Positions 8,875 to 18,418 of a DNA stretch of 64,000 bases are shown here, in pieces. A model generated the notes under the pieces. It did no database searches. It was not told the origin of the DNA and was given only the letters and a program-made list of their open reading frames with translations. Each line of letters begins with the position of its first letter. Positions within the stretch are counted from its first letter, which is position 1. The translations under genes were made by a program, and so were the position numbers. The DNA is from Acidobacteriota bacterium (lineage in GTDB: Bacteria; Acidobacteriota; Holophagae; Holophagales; Holophagaceae), in assembly GCA_016195985.1 (NCBI GenBank), contig JACPYP010000022.1:1-64000 (forward strand), written 5' to 3'.

Positions 8875-10275
8875 ATGAACAAGCTCGTCCCACCCCTGCT
8901 CTTCCTGCTGCTCCAAGGCTGCCGCCCCGTGGGCCCGAACTACACGCCGCAGCCCCAACCTGTCCCCGAGGCCTATGCCACCAAGGGAGGGGCCATTCCG
9001 CTGCCCTTCCGCTGGTGGGAGCCCCTGGGCGACCCCCAGCTCAACGGGCTGATCGACCAGGCCCTGGCCCATAGTCCGGACCTGAAGATCGCCGAGGCGC
9101 GCCTGCGCCAATCCCGGGCCGTTCTGGGCGTTCAGGAAGGCGCGGGCGGGCCCAACTTGGGCGTGGGAGCCCAGGTCAGCCGGGACCACCTGAGCCGAAA
9201 CAGCGAGATGCTGGCCAACCTGCCCCTGAAGACCATCAACACCGATTTCACCAACTTCCAAATCGGATTCGATGCCTCCTGGGAAATCGACCTCTTCGGC
9301 CACAACCGGCGCCTGACGGAGGCCGCCCTGGCCCGCTCCGAAGCCAGTGCCGAGCGCCTCCAGGATGCCGGGCTCGTCCTCTCCTCGGAGGTGGCCCGGA
9401 ACGTCATCGAATACCGCACCGGGCGGCAGCGCCTGGCCTTGGCCCTGGACATCCTGGCGCATCACGACGAGCTGGTCCGGCTGGTCGGCCTGCAGGCCCA
9501 GGCCGGTGAATCCACCCGCCTGGAGGTCCAACGGGCCGAAACCAACCGCGTGGTGTACGAGTCGAGCCTGGCGGACCTCCGCATTGCCCTGCGCCAGAAT
9601 CTGGCGGCCCTTTCCACCCTCACCGACCTTCCCGTCGCCACGCTGGAAGCCCGCCTCGGCGAGCCCGCGAAACCCATGGTGATGCCGGAGGCACCCGCCG
9701 CGGGGCTGCCCTCGGACCTGCTGAAACACAGGCCGGACGTACGGGCGGCGGAACGGGACTGGGCGGCGGCCAATGCCGACCTGGGCGTGGCGGTGGCGGA
9801 CCAGTACCCGCGGTTTTCCCTGGTGGGCACGGGCGGCTGGGCCTCCATCCAATCCGGAACCCTCCTGACCAACGCCAGCCGCCTATGGAGCGTGGGACCG
9901 CAACTCCACCTGCCCCTGTTCCAAAGCGGCCGGTTGAAGAACCAGGTGAAGGCCAATGAGGCCGCCTACGAAGCCGCCGCGGCCACCTATCGGAAGGCGG
10001 TGCTTGGGGCTGTGGGGGACGTGGAGGTCGCTCTGACCCGGCTGAGCCGCAGCGAGGAACGCCGTCAGCAGCTCGTGATGGCTGAAACCCGGCAGCAGAA
10101 CCAAGTGTCGCTGACCGAGCTCCAATGGAAGGCGGGTGAGGTCTCCAAGGCCACCCTGCTGGAAGCCCGGAAGAACCTCCTGAACCAGCAGGACCAGACC
10201 TTGAAGGCCCAGTCCCAAAGCCTTTCGGCTCTGGTGGCGTTGTGCAAGGCGCTGGGGGGCGGCTGGACCGCATAG
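8875..10275 (+). CDS. efflux outer-membrane lipoprotein, NodT/TolC family
   Basis: MNKLVPPLLFLLLQGCRPVGPNYTPQ lipobox; DLFGHNRR, LPSDLLKHRPDVRAAE. Confidence 0.9.
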   Translation: MNKLVPPLLFLLLQGCRPVGPNYTPQPQPVPEAYATKGGAIPLPFRWWEPLGDPQLNGLIDQALAHSPDLKIAEARLRQSRAVLGVQEGAGGPNLGVGAQVSRDHLSRNSEMLANLPLKTINTDFTNFQIGFDASWEIDLFGHNRRLTEAALARSEASAERLQDAGLVLSSEVARNVIEYRTGRQRLALALDILAHHDELVRLVGLQAQAGESTRLEVQRAETNRVVYESSLADLRIALRQNLAALSTLTDLPVATLEARLGEPAKPMVMPEAPAAGLPSDLLKHRPDVRAAERDWAAANADLGVAVADQYPRFSLVGTGGWASIQSGTLLTNASRLWSVGPQLHLPLFQSGRLKNQVKANEAAYEAAAATYRKAVLGAVGDVEVALTRLSRSEERRQQLVMAETRQQNQVSLTELQWKAGEVSKATLLEARKNLLNQQDQTLKAQSQSLSALVALCKALGGGWTA

Positions 10276-10330
10276 CCGAGGCCTCGAACCCGCCCACCCA
10301 ATCCGGCCAGGGCCCGTGGAGGCGAAGTCA

Positions 10331-11116
10331 TCACTGGAAACCGTAACTCGTCAGGCTGAGGCTGCCGAGCTGCCAGCCCTCGAAGATGGGTTCGGATGGG
10401 CCCTCCGCAGCGCCCCTGGCCACAAAGAGAGGATCCAAGTGCTCGGTGGTGGGAACGGATGCCGCCGCTCCAGGGGCCGAAGGCCAGTCCATCAAGGCTC
10501 TGGAGTCACCGGTTGCCAGGCGCTCCCGAACCCAGCCATCAAAGGCCCGGGCCCAAGGCTGCGGCTCCGCAGAGCCACTGCTCCAATCCAGGCGGCCGAG
10601 GTTGTGGACGATGCCGCCGCTGCCGACCAGCAGCACGCCCTGCTCACGGAGGGGGGCCAGAGCCCGGCCGGCGGCGAACAGCTGGGCGGGAGTCCGCGAG
10701 CGCGGAAGGGAGAGCTGAACCACGGGAATGTCCGCTTGCGGCGCCAAATGGCGCAGGGGCCCCCAGGCCCCGTGATCCAAGGGACGCTCGCCGTCCAGCA
10801 CCGCGTCCAATCCTGCCGCCTTGAGCCGGGCCGCCGCTTCCGCGGCCAGGGCGGGCGAACCGGGCGCGGGATAATCCAGGCGGTAGAGGGCCTCGGGGAA
10901 ACCTCCGAAATCGTGCATGACACCAGGCTTTTCCGCCGAAGACAGGCGAAAAGGCCCCGCCGTCTCCCAATGGGCGGAGCAGACAAGAATGGCCTGCAAT
11001 CCCGGCAAACGCCGGCCCAGCGCCGACACGGCCTCGCCCCAGGCACCGCCCTCCAGGGCCAGCATGGGCGATCCGTGGGCCAGGAACAGGGTTGGGAGAG
11101 CCGTCGCATCGGTCAT
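10331..11116 (-). CDS. ygiD: 4,5-DOPA-extradiol-dioxygenase-like protein (YgiD family)
   Basis: TLFLAHGSPMLAL, VCSAHWET, DHGAWGPLRHL, GSGGIVHNLGRLDW. Confidence 0.88.
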   Translation of the reverse strand: MTDATALPTLFLAHGSPMLALEGGAWGEAVSALGRRLPGLQAILVCSAHWETAGPFRLSSAEKPGVMHDFGGFPEALYRLDYPAPGSPALAAEAAARLKAAGLDAVLDGERPLDHGAWGPLRHLAPQADIPVVQLSLPRSRTPAQLFAAGRALAPLREQGVLLVGSGGIVHNLGRLDWSSGSAEPQPWARAFDGWVRERLATGDSRALMDWPSAPGAAASVPTTEHLDPLFVARGAAEGPSEPIFEGWQLGSLSLTSYGFQ

Positions 11117-11174
11117 GAAACCAGGGTCGGGCCCTTCATTACATGTTGCAACTCTTTTTTAGGAAATTCCGCGC

Positions 11175-11208
11175 CAACGGAACCTTCCTGCCGCCCGAGG
11201 TTCCGCTG
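11175..11208. promoter_or_regulatory. inverted repeat in the ygiD-pdxJ intergenic region
   Basis: CAACGGAACCT (11175-11185) / AGGTTCCGCTG (11198-11208): 11-bp arms with one mismatch. Confidence 0.45.
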
Positions 11209-11241
11209 GGGTTAAGCTAAGGCCAATCACTGGAGCGTGCT

Positions 11242-11970
11242 TTGAACCTCAGGCTGGGTGTGAATGTTGATCATGTGGCCACCTTGCGGCAGGCCCGGGG
11301 CGGGCACGAGCCCGAACCGGTGGCGGCGGCCCTGTTGGCCCAAAGCGCCGGCGCTCACGGCATTACCGTCCACATCCGCGGCGACCGCCGGCACATCCAG
11401 GAGCGCGACCTCCGCGTGCTGAAGGAGGTGCTGGCCGTGCCCTTGAACGTGGAATGCGCGGCCACGCCGGATGCGCTGGAAGCGGTCATTCCGGTCAAGC
11501 CGTCCTGGGTCACCCTGGTGCCCGAAAGCCGCGAAGAACTCACGACCCAGGGCGGCCTCGACGCCATTTTCCTCCAGGGCATGCTGAAGCCGGTGGTGCG
11601 GGAACTGCGCAGCGCGGGCGTGCACGTCAGCCTCTTCGTGGATCCCGTGCTCGACCAGGTGAAGATGGCCGCCAAGCTGGAGGCGGACGCGGTGGAGCTG
11701 AACACGGGCATCTACAGCGACCTGCCCATGGATTCCGACGCCACGGCCGAGTTGGGGCGGATCCGGGAGGCCGCCCGCCTGGGCAACCGCCTCGGCATGC
11801 GCGTTCTCGCCGGGCACGGGCTGACACTTCAGAACGTGGGCCCCGTGGCCGCCATCCCTGAAATCGAGGAATTGAACATCGGCCACAGCATCATCGGCCG
11901 CGCCGTGCTGGTGGGCCTGGAGCGGGCCGTGGAAGAAATGCTCGCCGCCATGGACGAGGCCCGCCCATGA
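11242..11970 (+). CDS. pdxJ: pyridoxine 5'-phosphate synthase
   Basis: LRLGVNVDHVATLRQARGGHEPEP, HIRGDRRHIQERDL, AGHGLT; TTG start. Confidence 0.95.
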   Translation: MNLRLGVNVDHVATLRQARGGHEPEPVAAALLAQSAGAHGITVHIRGDRRHIQERDLRVLKEVLAVPLNVECAATPDALEAVIPVKPSWVTLVPESREELTTQGGLDAIFLQGMLKPVVRELRSAGVHVSLFVDPVLDQVKMAAKLEADAVELNTGIYSDLPMDSDATAELGRIREAARLGNRLGMRVLAGHGLTLQNVGPVAAIPEIEELNIGHSIIGRAVLVGLERAVEEMLAAMDEARP

Positions 11971-12344
11971 GCACCGTGCTGGTGGTGGATGACGACCCTG
12001 CGGTGCGGCAGGTCCTGAGGGCCTACATCGAACTGGAAGGCCACCGGGTGCTGGAAGCGGCCGATGCGAGCTTCGCCCGGAAGGCCCTGGCCAAGGAACG
12101 GGTGGACCTCATGTTCCTAGACGTCATGATGCCCGGGGAAAGCGGCATGGCCCTCTGCCATTCCCTCAAGGACGACCCCGAATGCCAGGGCATCAAGGTC
12201 GTCCTCCTGACGGGTTTCGACGGCGAGCGGGCCTGGCAGCAGGGGCTACGCAGCGGGGCCGACATCTTCCTCGTGAAGCCCGCGAACCGGGAGCGCATCA
12301 AGGTCCTGCTGGAAGAGTTGCTTGCGCCTGAGGGCCAGGCATGA
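11967..12344 (+). CDS. single-domain response regulator receiver
   Basis: VLVVDDDPAVRQVLRAYIE, LMFLDVMMPGESG, LVKPANRERI. Confidence 0.93.
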   Translation: MSTVLVVDDDPAVRQVLRAYIELEGHRVLEAADASFARKALAKERVDLMFLDVMMPGESGMALCHSLKDDPECQGIKVVLLTGFDGERAWQQGLRSGADIFLVKPANRERIKVLLEELLAPEGQA

Positions 12345-13159
12345 GCAATCTCCGAGGCACCCTGGAAAGCATCTCCCTCACGGACGTGGTACAGCTGCTC
12401 CACGTCAACCATAAGACGGGCATGCTGCAGGTAAGCTCCGGCAAGACCAGCGGCGTCCTCTACTTCTCCCAGGGAGAGATGATCCAGGCCGAAACCCTGT
12501 CTGCCCGCGGAGAAATGGCCGCCTTCGAGATCCTGGAGTGGTCCACGGGGCACTTCGAGTTCCTGACCACCCAGGTGCAGATTCCCGCCGCCATCCGCCG
12601 CACGGTGCCGGACCTGCTCATGGACTCCGCCCGCCTCCAGGACAGCCGGAAACGGTTGAACACCATTTTTCCCAAGCATACGGCCGTGCCCTGGCCCACC
12701 CTGCCCGCCCCCCAGTTGCTGGAGGGCCTCAAGCTGTTCGCCGAGGAACGGCGGATCCTCCCCTACTTCGACGGCTTCCGCGATTTCCAGGAGGTGATGG
12801 CCGTTTCGGGCCAGCACGACGTGGCGGTGCTGCAGGCGGCGGCCATCCTCAAGGACGCGGGCCGCCTGGAAGTCCTGGAACCGGATGTGGAAGCGGCGGT
12901 GACGCTTCTGAAGACGGGCCTGTTCAAGAAGGGCGACCACCTGGAGCTTCCCAAGTCGATGGAGGACCGCTGGGGCCAGATGGGCCCGTACCGTGCCGCC
13001 ATCCGAAACATCCGGGTGATCTGGCCCAAGGGGCCGGCCGTGGAGCGGGTGGAATTCGTCTCCGGCATGCCGGACAAACAGGTGGCGGTCCCGCGCGAAC
13101 TCATGCAGGCCTGGGGCTTGGCCGAAGGAACCCATGTGAAGGTGAGACCCGCGCCCTGA
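12341..13159 (+). CDS. DUF4388 (PatA N-terminal-like) domain protein
   Basis: LRGTLESISLTDVVQLLHVNHKTGMLQVSSGKTSGVLYFSQGEMIQAE. Confidence 0.85.
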   Translation: MSNLRGTLESISLTDVVQLLHVNHKTGMLQVSSGKTSGVLYFSQGEMIQAETLSARGEMAAFEILEWSTGHFEFLTTQVQIPAAIRRTVPDLLMDSARLQDSRKRLNTIFPKHTAVPWPTLPAPQLLEGLKLFAEERRILPYFDGFRDFQEVMAVSGQHDVAVLQAAAILKDAGRLEVLEPDVEAAVTLLKTGLFKKGDHLELPKSMEDRWGQMGPYRAAIRNIRVIWPKGPAVERVEFVSGMPDKQVAVPRELMQAWGLAEGTHVKVRPAP

Positions 13160-13178
13160 GGGCGCTTCTGGAGTTCCC

Positions 13179-14111
13179 ATGACAGAAGGATCCGAAGAAA
13201 CCCCGCAGGAGAGCACCTCTGACAGCCTGGTGGCCGAATTCCAGGCCCGGCGGGAGCGCCTGGACCAGCGCCTGATCAGCCTGGAACAACTCATTTCGGA
13301 CCTCCGGCAGGAGCTGCAGGGGGATTCCCAGGCCAGCCTGCACCGGCTGGCGGAGGCCGCCCAGGACATGGCCAACGGCCGCGTCTACCAGAAGATCGAC
13401 ATCGAAGCCAAAGGCGAGCTCGGGGCCCTGGTGTCCAGCATCAACCAGACCCTGCTGAACCTCCAGCAGCTGGACGCCTCAGTGAAGCACCAGAGCACCC
13501 AAGTGCCGGAGCTGGCCGCCCAGCTGGACGCCATCACCTCGGATACGGAAGAGGCGACTCAGAGCGTCATGAACCGCCTGGACACCCTCATGGCCGCATC
13601 GGACGACGCCACCCGGGCTGTGCAAGCCTGCCAGGACGGCATCGGCCGTCAGAACGAGCAGCAGGCCAAGCTGCTTGGCGCCATCGCCGGGTTCCTCGAC
13701 CGGGCAGCCTCGGGAGAGGATCAGAACACCCTCGCCCAGGAAGTGTTGGAGTACCTTTTCGCCCACCAGATCGCCAGCCCAGCCGCCGAAGTGGACCTGG
13801 GCCCCACGAAGGTGCACATCCAGAAGGTGAGCGACGAGGCCTTCGAGATCCTGAACATCCTCCAGTTCCAGGACATCACCCGCCAGAAGATCGAGAAGGT
13901 CGTCATCCTCCTCAAGCAGTTCCAGAACGGCCTGAACCGGCTCCTGGTCATATTCAATATCCACACCGAGGCCATGACCGGCGGCCAGGGCTTCTCCGAA
14001 CGGAAGGTCGCCACCCAGGACCGCATCTTCGACACCAGCCTTGAGGCGGACAGCCGTAAAGACAGCGTCGACGACATCATCGCCCAGTTCAAGAAGGCCG
14101 GAACCAACTGA
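13179..14111 (+). CDS. CheZ-like phosphatase with N-terminal HAMP-like/coiled-coil region
   Basis: LQFQDITRQKIEKVVILLKQFQNGLNRL (D-x3-Q CheZ motif). Confidence 0.75.
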   Translation: MTEGSEETPQESTSDSLVAEFQARRERLDQRLISLEQLISDLRQELQGDSQASLHRLAEAAQDMANGRVYQKIDIEAKGELGALVSSINQTLLNLQQLDASVKHQSTQVPELAAQLDAITSDTEEATQSVMNRLDTLMAASDDATRAVQACQDGIGRQNEQQAKLLGAIAGFLDRAASGEDQNTLAQEVLEYLFAHQIASPAAEVDLGPTKVHIQKVSDEAFEILNILQFQDITRQKIEKVVILLKQFQNGLNRLLVIFNIHTEAMTGGQGFSERKVATQDRIFDTSLEADSRKDSVDDIIAQFKKAGTN

Positions 14112-14186
14112 GGCCCTCGCGGACCTGATGGAAAGCCACCGCGGGGCCTCCGTGGCGGATCTTTTAAGCCCGAAGGCGAAGCGGGC

Positions 14187-14873
14187 TCAGAGCAGCACGA
14201 TCTCCAGCTCGCCCAGCCCATCGATGCCGCAGCGAATCCGGTCGCCCCGCACGATGGGGCCGACGCCGGCTGGGGTGCCCGTGAAAATGAGATCGCCGGG
14301 CGCCAGGGCGAAGAGGCCCGACAGGTGCGCGATCACTTCGGCCACGCTCCAGGTCATCTGAGCCAGGTCCCCCCGCTGCTTCTCCACGCCGTTCACGGCC
14401 AGCCAGATGGCCCCGCTGTCGCGCCATCCCCCGCTGGAGATTGGCGTGATGGGGGAAATGGGGGCGGACTGATCGAAGCCCTTGGACGTATCCCAGGGCT
14501 GGCCCTTGTCCTTGGCCTTGGCCTGGAGATCCCGGCGCGTCAAATCGATGCCCACCGCGTACCCAAAGACGCAAGCCGGCGCTTCGGCCACGGGGATGTC
14601 CCGGCCCCCCTTGGCCAGGGCCACCACCAGTTCCACTTCATAATGAAGATTGGACGTGGCCGGGGGGTAGGCGATCTCCCCGCCGCCCGGCACCACCGCA
14701 TCCTGGGGCTTCGAAAAGAAGCAGGGCGTTTCGCGGGTGGGATCGTTGCCCATCTCCCGGGCGTGCTCCGCATAGTTCCGGCCCACACAGTAGATGCGAC
14801 GCACCGGAAAGCCCGAGGAGGAATCCCGCACCGGGATAAAGGGGACGGCGGGAATGGGAAGGACCGATTCCAT
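14187..14873 (-). CDS. fumarylacetoacetate hydrolase family protein
   Basis: IYCVGRNYAEHAREMG, PCFFSKPQDAV, YEVELVVAL, FTGTPAGVGP. Confidence 0.92.
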   Translation of the reverse strand: MESVLPIPAVPFIPVRDSSSGFPVRRIYCVGRNYAEHAREMGNDPTRETPCFFSKPQDAVVPGGGEIAYPPATSNLHYEVELVVALAKGGRDIPVAEAPACVFGYAVGIDLTRRDLQAKAKDKGQPWDTSKGFDQSAPISPITPISSGGWRDSGAIWLAVNGVEKQRGDLAQMTWSVAEVIAHLSGLFALAPGDLIFTGTPAGVGPIVRGDRIRCGIDGLGELEIVLL

Positions 14874-14908
14874 GGGGGCTCCGGCAGCATGAGGGTCAGG
14901 TCTGGGCT

Positions 14909-15877
14909 TCAACTCTTGGCCCGCGGATGGGCCTTCTCATAGGTGCGGGCCAGTTCCTCCAGCCCCAGGTGAGTGTAGCGCTGCGTGGTGCTGAGGCTCG
15001 CGTGGCCCAGGAGCTCCTGGATGGCCCGCAGGTCCATGCCCCGGTTCAGCAGGTGGGTGGCGAAGCTGTGCCGCAGGGCATGGGGGCTCACCCGGCTCCG
15101 CACCGCCGCGGCCTCCAGAGCCGCGCGCAGCAGGGACCGCACGCTGGTGGGGGTCAGGCGCCCGCCCCGTTGATTCAGGAAGATGGCCGCGCTGGGAGGC
15201 AATTCCTTGGCCGCCAGGAAAGCCGACCTGAAGGCCAGGTAGGTTTCCAGGGCCGAAGCCGCCTGAGGGTGGTAGGGCACCAGGCGCTCCTTGCGCCCCT
15301 TGCCCAGCACCCGCAGGGTGCGCTGATCGCCGAACACGTCCTGCAGATCCAGCCCCACCAGTTCGGACACGCGGAGACCCGAGGCGTAGAGCAGTTCCAG
15401 GAGGCAGGTCAGGCGCGCGCTGGGGAAATCCACCATGGGAGGCAGATCCAGCAGGGCCTGGCTCTCTCCCTCGGTGAGAAAGGCCGGCAGGCGCTTCGGC
15501 TGTTTGGGATTCCTCAGGCCCGAAGCGGGGTTCTTGGCCACGCGCCGCGTTTCCCACAGCCACTTGAAAAAGGCGCGGGCGGTGGAGAGGATGCGCGCCT
15601 GGCTGGCCGGATCCAGCCCCCGGTCCCCCAGTTCCAGGGCGAAGCCGCGGAGGGTGCGGGCGCTGATGTCCCAGCTTCCCCAACGCGACCGCAGGGCGTG
15701 ATCCAACAGCTTGTCCAAATCGCCCTTCTGGGCCCGGGCCGTATGGGGCGACACCCCTCTCGCACGCTGCTCGAGATGGAAGCCCTGGATCCCCTCGCCG
15801 AGGTTCCGGCCCGATCCCTCGGCGGGGCTTTCATTGGCTCCCCCCCTGGGCTTGGCCCGGTCCTTCCCTGTTAACAT
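14909..15877 (-). CDS. xerC: tyrosine recombinase XerC
   Basis: R..HALRHSFATHLLNRGMDLRAIQELLGHASLSTTQRYTHL. Confidence 0.9.
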   Translation of the reverse strand: MLTGKDRAKPRGGANESPAEGSGRNLGEGIQGFHLEQRARGVSPHTARAQKGDLDKLLDHALRSRWGSWDISARTLRGFALELGDRGLDPASQARILSTARAFFKWLWETRRVAKNPASGLRNPKQPKRLPAFLTEGESQALLDLPPMVDFPSARLTCLLELLYASGLRVSELVGLDLQDVFGDQRTLRVLGKGRKERLVPYHPQAASALETYLAFRSAFLAAKELPPSAAIFLNQRGGRLTPTSVRSLLRAALEAAAVRSRVSPHALRHSFATHLLNRGMDLRAIQELLGHASLSTTQRYTHLGLEELARTYEKAHPRAKS

Positions 15878-15894
15878 TCCGTCATATCCCCCAA

Positions 15895-17733
15895 GTGTCC
15901 GGAGTCATTGTGGCGCAGCCCATCGAAACCATTGCCCAGCTTTTCTATCAGGCGGTGGAGCGCAACCTGCCGGACGCGCTCGCCTCCAAGCGGAACGGCA
16001 CCTTCGTGCCCGTGTCGCATGCGGAGATGACCGCGCTGATGGAACGGCTGGCGCTGGCCATGGCCGCCCGGGGCCTCAAGATGGGCGACCGCGTGGCGAT
16101 CATGTCCGAGAACCGCCCGGAATGGGCCATCACCGATTTTGCCTGCGCCATCCAGGGCCTGCCCGACGTCACCATCTACTGCACGCTGAACGCGCCACAG
16201 GCTGCCTTCATCCTCAAGGACAGCCAGGCCCGGTGGGTGATTTGCTCCGACCGGGCCCAGCTCGACAAGGTGCTCGCCCACTGGGATGATCTGCCGCATC
16301 TCGAAACGGCCGTGCTCCTGGATGGCGAACTCCCCGAAGGCACGGGACGCACCCTCACCACCTGGGCCATCCTTCAGAGCGAGGGCCTGGCCATGGAGGA
16401 GCGCCGCCCCGACGTGCGCGCCTGGGGCGCCCAGCGCAAGGCCTCGGACATCCTTACCTTGATCTACACCTCGGGCACCACCGCCGATCCCAAGGGCGCC
16501 ATGCTCACCCACGGCAACTTGGTCACCAACGTGCTGGCCGCCGAAGCCACCGTGGATTTCATCGACGACGAACGGGCCCTCAGCTTCCTGCCCCTCACCC
16601 ACATCTTCGAGCGCATGGCAGGGCAGTTCCTCTGGTTCCACATCGGCGCGGCCATCTACTACGCGGAAAGCGTGAACACTGTCGCGGCCGACCTCCTCGA
16701 AGTGCGGCCCACCGTCATGGCTTCAGTGCCGCGCATCTACGAGAAGATCTACGCCAAGATCTACGACACCGTGTCTTCCGGCCCTTTCATCAAGCGGCTC
16801 ATCTTCCACTGGGCCATGCAGGCGGGCCGCCGGGCCCTGCCCTACCTGCTGAAGAACCAGGAACCGCCCACCTGGAAGGGCGCCTGGTACCGCGCCGCCC
16901 GCACCGTGGTGTTCGAGAAGATCCGCCAGCGCACCGGCGGCCGCCTGAAGGTGGCTGTCAGCGGCGGGGCGCCCCTGGGCGGCAAGATCATGGAGTTCTT
17001 CTGGATCCTGGGCATTCCCATCCTGGAGGGCTACGGCCTCACGGAAACCAGCCCCATCATCACCGTGAACCGTTTCGGCGAAGTGCAGCCCGGCAGCGTG
17101 GGGCGGCCCCTCTACAAGGAATGGAACGGACGCCCCTTCGTGAAGATCGCGGTGGACGGCGAGATCCTGTGCCAGGGGCCGAACATCATGCAGGGCTACT
17201 GGAACAACGAGCAGGCCACCCAGGAGGCCATCGACGAGGAGGGCTACTTCCACACCGGCGATATCGGGCATTTCGACGATTCAGGGCGGCTGTACATCAC
17301 CGACCGCAAGAAGGAGCTCATCGTCACCAGCGGCGGCAAGAAGGTGGCGCCCCAGCCCATCGAAAACAAACTGAAAGAGGACAAGTACATTTCCCAGGCC
17401 GTGCTCATCGGAGACAAGCGCAATTTCATCACGGCCCTCATCGTGCCGAACTTCGACAGCCTGGTGCGCTGGGCCGGCTACAAGAAGATCCCCGTGAAGT
17501 CGTTGTCGGCCCTGGTGAAGGATCCGCAGGTCTACGCCAAGGTGGGCAGCCGGGTGGAGCGCGTCAACGAACAGCTCTCGAACTACGAGCGCATCAAGAA
17601 GATCGTCATCCTGGACCAGGAAATGACCCTTGAGGGAGGGCAGCTCACGCCCTCCCTCAAGGTGAAGCGCCGGGTGGTGAACCAGATGTACGCCGCCCAG
17701 ATCGAGGCCATGTACCGCGAAGGCAAAGACTGA
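15895..17733 (+). CDS. long-chain acyl-CoA synthetase (AMP-forming)
   Basis: LIYTSGTTADPKGAMLTHGN, GYGLTETSP, YFHTGDIG, DRKKELIVTSGGKKVAPQPIE. Confidence 0.94.
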   Translation: MSGVIVAQPIETIAQLFYQAVERNLPDALASKRNGTFVPVSHAEMTALMERLALAMAARGLKMGDRVAIMSENRPEWAITDFACAIQGLPDVTIYCTLNAPQAAFILKDSQARWVICSDRAQLDKVLAHWDDLPHLETAVLLDGELPEGTGRTLTTWAILQSEGLAMEERRPDVRAWGAQRKASDILTLIYTSGTTADPKGAMLTHGNLVTNVLAAEATVDFIDDERALSFLPLTHIFERMAGQFLWFHIGAAIYYAESVNTVAADLLEVRPTVMASVPRIYEKIYAKIYDTVSSGPFIKRLIFHWAMQAGRRALPYLLKNQEPPTWKGAWYRAARTVVFEKIRQRTGGRLKVAVSGGAPLGGKIMEFFWILGIPILEGYGLTETSPIITVNRFGEVQPGSVGRPLYKEWNGRPFVKIAVDGEILCQGPNIMQGYWNNEQATQEAIDEEGYFHTGDIGHFDDSGRLYITDRKKELIVTSGGKKVAPQPIENKLKEDKYISQAVLIGDKRNFITALIVPNFDSLVRWAGYKKIPVKSLSALVKDPQVYAKVGSRVERVNEQLSNYERIKKIVILDQEMTLEGGQLTPSLKVKRRVVNQMYAAQIEAMYREGKD

Positions 17734-17736
17734 GTC

Positions 17737-18237
17737 CTAGCCTTTCTTCGCAAGGTAGCGCCGCACCGCCTCCTCGGTCTCCGGCAACTGAAGCCCCGCC
17801 TGCCTGCTGATCCTCAGGGCCTCTTCCAGCGGCATGCCCTTGTCCAGCACCAGCCAGGTGCAGGCGACGGCTGCCGCGCGGTTGCCGTCGCCGCAGTGGA
17901 TGAGCACCTTCGAGCCCCGGGGCAGATCCTTGAGGAAGCTCCGCAGGAAATCGAAATCCCCGGCCGGCGGGCGGGTGTTGACGGCGTAGCGCAGGTACTG
18001 GACGCCCAGATCCTGCAGGCGGCTGGATTCCCACTGGCTGTTCAGGTTGGGATCCCCATCCTGCCGGAGATCGATCACATGCGTGACATGGTGGGCCTTG
18101 ATGGCGGCGCAGGTGCCCTCGTTGGGCGCGCCGCGAAGGACAAAGATGCCGGGGCGCACCTCCGTGGCGCCGGGAATGGCTGAATCCTGGGCCTGGAGCG
18201 CCAGGGCCGGAAGGAGCAACAACAGGGCACGGGACAT
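17737..18237 (-). CDS. secreted tyrosine-phosphatase-like protein
   Basis: signal peptide MSRALLLLLPALALQAQ; VLIHCGDGNRAAAVACTWLV CX4R loop. Confidence 0.75.
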   Translation of the reverse strand: MSRALLLLLPALALQAQDSAIPGATEVRPGIFVLRGAPNEGTCAAIKAHHVTHVIDLRQDGDPNLNSQWESSRLQDLGVQYLRYAVNTRPPAGDFDFLRSFLKDLPRGSKVLIHCGDGNRAAAVACTWLVLDKGMPLEEALRISRQAGLQLPETEEAVRRYLAKKG

Positions 18238-18392
18238 GGAACCCTCCGCGACATCGCCTGGCTCGCCAGACGCGTTCGCAGAGACCACCGGAGGGGCGAC
18301 GCGCTTCGGGGGGGCTCGGAGCCCGGGGCCCCAGCGGGCGGGTCTCCACGCTCCCAAATATAGACTTATGGGTTGGGTATGCAATCCCGGCC

Positions 18393-18418
18393 TAGGGTCT
18401 CTTTGAAAACAGACCCTA
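18393..18418. repeat. T-element (minimal copy): TAGGGTCT CTTTGAAAACAGACCCTA
   Basis: ends match the 21-bp TIRs at 36931 and 54322; 8-bp inverted arms; right TAG is the hemN stop. Confidence 0.8.

Noticed and set aside
4789-8882. Long antisense ORFs (4789-6591 -, 6525-8882 -)
   Set aside because: Shadow frames of the high-GC ybhF/ybhS/ybhR genes; low-complexity composition and no family motifs.
17737-18237. Shortened phosphatase loop (CX4R, HCGDGNRAA) as a novel active site
   Set aside because: CX4R-like loops occur in a known group of PTP-like/DUF442-related proteins, so this is not by itself new.
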